Notes under the pieces: model-generated
The model's database searches: none
What the model was told of the DNA's origin: nothing
Seen by the model: the letters and a program-made list of their open reading frames with translations, nothing else
Assembly: GCA_002343545.1 (NCBI GenBank)
Contig: DDRA01000149.1
Location: 9,843-17,277 of the forward strand
Reading direction: 5' to 3'
Length of the DNA: 7,435 bases
Origin: Bacteriovoracaceae bacterium UBA2428
GTDB lineage: Bacteria > Bdellovibrionota > UBA2428
In this document: piece by piece, positions 5,036 through 7,435 of the stretch
How the letters are laid out: every line of letters begins with the position of its first letter
How positions within the stretch are numbered: position 1 is the first letter of the stretch
Translations under genes and position numbers: made by a program

Positions 5036-6732
5036 GCCTCGGCCCCTTCCGCCTGCTTGAGCATTTCCTTCGCGAGGCTGAGCGCCGCCTTCGAAGCGGA
5101 GCCGCCCAGCATGCGCGCGATCTCGGCCGGTCGCGCCGAGGCCTTCAGGCCTTCGACGCAGGTCCGCGTGCGACCTTCCTCGGTGCGCTTCTCGATGCGG
5201 AACTGATGGTGGGCGTGCGAGGCGACCTGCGCAAGGTGGGTCACCACGAGCACCTGGTTTTCCTCGGCGATGGCGCGCAGACGGGCCGCCACGGCGATCG
5301 CCGTCTCGCCGCCGATGCCGGTGTCGACTTCGTCGAAGAGGTAGACGCCGATCTCGGAGCGGCTCGCCACGATGTGCTTGAGCGCGAGCATGATGCGCGA
5401 GAGCTCGCCGCCGCTGGCGACTTCGCCGAGACGCGCCGGGGGTTGGCCGGCGTTCGCCGAGAAGAGCGCCTCGATCGAGGTCACGCCGTCCGTGCCGGGC
5501 TCGCCCGTGTCGACCAGGCGCAGCTCGAGGCGGGCCTGCTTCATGCCGAGCACGCGCACGTCGGCTTGCCACTTTTTGGTGAGCGACTCGGCGGCGCGCA
5601 TGCGGCGGCCGTGCAATCCGCGCGCCTTCGCGAGGGCGGTCGCCGAGAGGCGCTCGACTTGCGAGCGCAAAGCCTCGAGGCGCGGTCCCGAGCTCGACGC
5701 CTCGTCCAGGTCGCGTTGGGCTTTCTCGAGGATGAGGGCGAGTCCCGCCGCGTCCGTGCCGTACTTGCGGCGGAGACGATGGAACTGCGAGAGCTTCGAC
5801 TCGGCCGTCTCCAAAGCCTCGGGATCGACTTCGAGCGAGCCCAAGAGTTGGGCGAGCTGGCGCGAGAGCTCGGCCGTCGAAGCTTCGACTTCGTGGGAAA
5901 GGCGCAAGGCTTCTTCGAAGGCCGCGCCGTAAGCGGAGAGGCCACGCAGTTCCTTGTCGCAGAGTTGCAAGGAGGTGAGCGCGCCCGAGCCTTCGCCTTC
6001 GTCGCCGTCGACGAGACGACGGCAAGTATCGAGGGCCTTGCGGATCTTCTCGACGCTGCCCAGGCGTCCGCGCAGCGCGGAGAGACGCTCTTCCTCGGCG
6101 GCGGCTTCGGCCGTGATCCCCGCTTTGTCGAGTTCGTCGACTTGAAAGCGCAGGTAGTCCAGGCGAGCGGCGCGTTCGGCCTCTTCGCCCTCGAGACGCT
6201 CGAGTTCGAGACGGGCCTTGTGCCAAGCTTCAAAATCCACGCGGTAGTCGCGCAGTTCGTCGCGAAGACCGCCGAACTGGTCGACCACGTCGAGCACGTA
6301 CTCTTCACGACCCAAGCGCAAAAATTCATGCTGGCCGGAGATTTCGATCCAGTCGCCCAGGAGCTCTTGGAGCTGCGCCCGGGTCGCGGAGCGGCCCTGC
6401 ACCCAAATGCGGTTACGGCCGTCCGTCGAAATCTCGCGGCGGACGAGCAGGAGCGAAGCCTGCTCGGAATCGAAGTCAAAACCCATCTCGAGCGCGCGGC
6501 GGCGAGTCTCGGGATCGCGCGTGACGTCGAAGACACCTTCGACCTCGGCGTTCGTCGCGCCGAAGCGCACGAGCTGCGAGCGCGCCTTCGCCCCCAAAAG
6601 CAAAGTGATCGCGTCGAGGAGCAAACTCTTTCCGGCGCCGGTCTCGCCCGTGAAGGCGGTCATTCCGTCGCGGAACTCGAGGCTCACGTCCTCGACGATG
6701 GCGAAATTCCGGATGCGCAATTCAAGTAGCAC
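5032..6732 (-). CDS. recN: DNA repair protein RecN (SMC-like ATPase)
   Basis: A 566-residue RecN, close to the family's usual 550-570. RecN is a cytosolic SMC-like ATPase acting early in double-strand-break repair by recombination. Domains in order: the N-terminal ATPase half with RIRNFAIVEDVSLEF (6-20) and Walker A GETGAGKS (29-36); IWVQGRSAT (109-117) and SGQHEFLRL (132-140); a coiled coil interrupted in the middle (about 155-400); then signature ASGGELSRIMLALK (439-452), Walker B VYLFDEVDTGIGG (463-475) and VTHLAQVASHAHHQF (497-511). All ATPase motifs are intact. The GTG at 6732 is preferred over an upstream in-frame TTG at 6753 because GGAGGAGG sits 5 nt before it and the homologous sequence starts there. 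It overlaps the nadK end by 11 nt and the next gene by 4 nt. No LexA-type box was identified; expression probably comes from upstream of nadK. Confidence 0.97.
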   Translation of the reverse strand: MLLELRIRNFAIVEDVSLEFRDGMTAFTGETGAGKSLLLDAITLLLGAKARSQLVRFGATNAEVEGVFDVTRDPETRRRALEMGFDFDSEQASLLLVRREISTDGRNRIWVQGRSATRAQLQELLGDWIEISGQHEFLRLGREEYVLDVVDQFGGLRDELRDYRVDFEAWHKARLELERLEGEEAERAARLDYLRFQVDELDKAGITAEAAAEEERLSALRGRLGSVEKIRKALDTCRRLVDGDEGEGSGALTSLQLCDKELRGLSAYGAAFEEALRLSHEVEASTAELSRQLAQLLGSLEVDPEALETAESKLSQFHRLRRKYGTDAAGLALILEKAQRDLDEASSSGPRLEALRSQVERLSATALAKARGLHGRRMRAAESLTKKWQADVRVLGMKQARLELRLVDTGEPGTDGVTSIEALFSANAGQPPARLGEVASGGELSRIMLALKHIVASRSEIGVYLFDEVDTGIGGETAIAVAARLRAIAEENQVLVVTHLAQVASHAHHQFRIEKRTEEGRTRTCVEGLKASARPAEIARMLGGSASKAALSLAKEMLKQAEGAEA

Positions 6733-7435
6733 CGAGACCTCCTCCGAATCCAAGTTTGGTCCGAAGCTGCTCGAAGTAGCCTCGGTTCGCTTGCGTGGTC
6801 AGGATGGGCTTGATCCAACGGACCGGGCGGCGGCTGATCCCCATTTCGATCGAGGCGTTCTCGGGCATCTCGATGCCGATCTGGCCGTCGAGCGTGAGGT
6901 GCGCCGACCCGCGATGGGGCAGGATCGAAACGACGACCCGCGCTTCGCCCGACAGGATGAAAGAACGACCCGGATGGTCCACGGGGCAGATGGGCGTCAG
7001 CACGAGGTTCTTGAGGCGCGGATGCACGACCGGGCCGCCCGCCGAAAAGCTGTAGGCCGTCGAGCCGAGCGAGGACGCGACGATGAGACCGTCGCCGCGC
7101 ATCTTGGAAAAAAGCGTTTCGCCGTGGATGTCGACGACGTCGATGCGCAACACGACGAGACGCGAGAGCAAACCCTTCGAAACGACGAAATCGTTCAGCG
7201 ACCAGAGGGCCTCGCCGGATTGGTTCGACAGTCGACCCTCGAGTCCCCAGCGTTCCGTCATGCGGTAGCGCCCGCTCGCGAGGGCCTCGGCGAGCTCGCG
7301 CCCCCACTCTTCCAAGCGGGCGGGATCCTTCGGCGCGGCCTGCGGATGCAGGAAGCCCCGACCCGTTCCCGTGTGGATCGCGAGGATCGGGATCCGCTCG
7401 CGCAGGGGCCCCATCTCGCGGATCGCGTTTAACAC
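6722..7435 (-). CDS. nadK: NAD kinase (5' end outside window)
   Basis: The last 237 codons of an ATP- or polyphosphate-dependent NAD kinase, the cytosolic enzyme making NADP from NAD. Visible motifs: PILAIHTGTGRGFL at 16-29 (usual form GIN.G.LGFL), LND at 80-82 (the conserved Asn-acidic pair that binds NAD), GDGLIVASSLGSTAY at 114-128 followed by SFSAGGPVVHP, LTPICP at 146-151, and LDGQ at 182-185. The first residues, (V)LNAIREMG, match what follows the GGDGT motif in this family, so the window edge cuts just after that motif and about 60-70 N-terminal residues are missing. The GTG at the very edge is therefore an internal codon. Two motif variants stand out: SSLGSTAY where TPTGSTAY is usual, and His where Asn is usual in the GIN motif. 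recN overlaps its end by 11 nt, a pairing common in bacteria. Confidence 0.95.
   Translation of the reverse strand: MLNAIREMGPLRERIPILAIHTGTGRGFLHPQAAPKDPARLEEWGRELAEALASGRYRMTERWGLEGRLSNQSGEALWSLNDFVVSKGLLSRLVVLRIDVVDIHGETLFSKMRGDGLIVASSLGSTAYSFSAGGPVVHPRLKNLVLTPICPVDHPGRSFILSGEARVVVSILPHRGSAHLTLDGQIGIEMPENASIEMGISRRPVRWIKPILTTQANRGYFEQLRTKLGFGGGLGAT
6738..6745 (-). promoter_or_regulatory. Ribosome binding site of recN inside the nadK coding end
   Basis: GGAGGAGG on the minus strand, 5 nt before the GTG at 6732, is an almost ideal Shine-Dalgarno sequence. It is made of the nadK codons near the end that encode Gly-Gly-Gly, so recN translation is probably coupled to nadK. It decides the recN start in favour of GTG. 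Confidence 0.8.

Noticed and set aside
5036..6226. N-terminal extension of the TldD/PmbA frame through most of recN
   Set aside because: The family protein begins at 5035, with an ATGA overlap and an upstream ribosome site; the extension is Arg-rich shadow of recN.
3686..6729. Two long plus-strand frames (506 and 507 codons) opposite the TldE-like and recN genes
   Set aside because: They are antisense to genes with intact motifs, and their sequence is low-complexity Arg/Ala/Glu/Val typical of complementary-strand frames in GC-rich genes.
6733..6753. In-frame TTG start of recN at 6753
   Set aside because: TTG is a rare start without a clear ribosome site, while GTG at 6732 has GGAGGAGG 5 nt upstream and matches where RecN proteins begin.
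7433..7435. GTG at the right edge as the NAD kinase start
   Set aside because: The residues that follow match the part just after the GGDGT motif, so this is an internal Val codon and the gene continues outside the window.

Overview
The window is GC-rich chromosomal DNA from a diderm (Gram-negative) bacterium. It carries an MCE/MlaD-type lipid-transport protein and an exported L,D-transpeptidase, both envelope functions. High GC, tightly overlapping gene starts and stops, and a nadK-recN cluster fit a deltaproteobacterium-like lineage (Myxococcota, Bdellovibrionota or relatives). That placement is an impression from gene content, not a measured result. No rRNA, tRNA, CRISPR array, complete insertion sequence or phage gene is visible. 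High GC leaves many long open frames opposite the real genes, and these were discarded.

Layout, right to left on the minus strand. (i) 7435-3713 is a compact three-gene block: nadK (5' part outside the window), recN overlapping it by 11 nt, and a TldD/PmbA-family gene overlapping recN by 4 nt (ATGA). It covers NADP synthesis, double-strand-break repair and a peptidase-family subunit. (ii) 2907-3716 is the only plus-strand gene, a secreted YkuD-type L,D-transpeptidase. It converges on the TldD/PmbA gene, and the two TAG stop codons share one CTAG palindrome. (iii) 2818-1453 on the minus strand is a PP2C-type Ser/Thr phosphatase followed 4 nt later by a six-helix membrane protein that resembles a rhomboid without its catalytic residues. 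This pair diverges from the transpeptidase across an 88-bp gap. (iv) 1452-1221 is non-coding and holds a 115-bp segment bounded by perfect 9-bp inverted repeats, plus a short hairpin upstream of the next gene. (v) 1220-1 on the minus strand is an MCE/MlaD-family protein coupled by an ATGA overlap to a secreted, low-complexity protein that runs off the left edge.

Most genes are ordinary housekeeping or envelope genes. The parts most worth a second look are the inverted-repeat segment at 1336-1450, the PP2C/pseudo-rhomboid pair, the MCE gene without neighbouring ABC subunits but coupled to an unknown secreted protein, and the SAGC variant of the transpeptidase active site.
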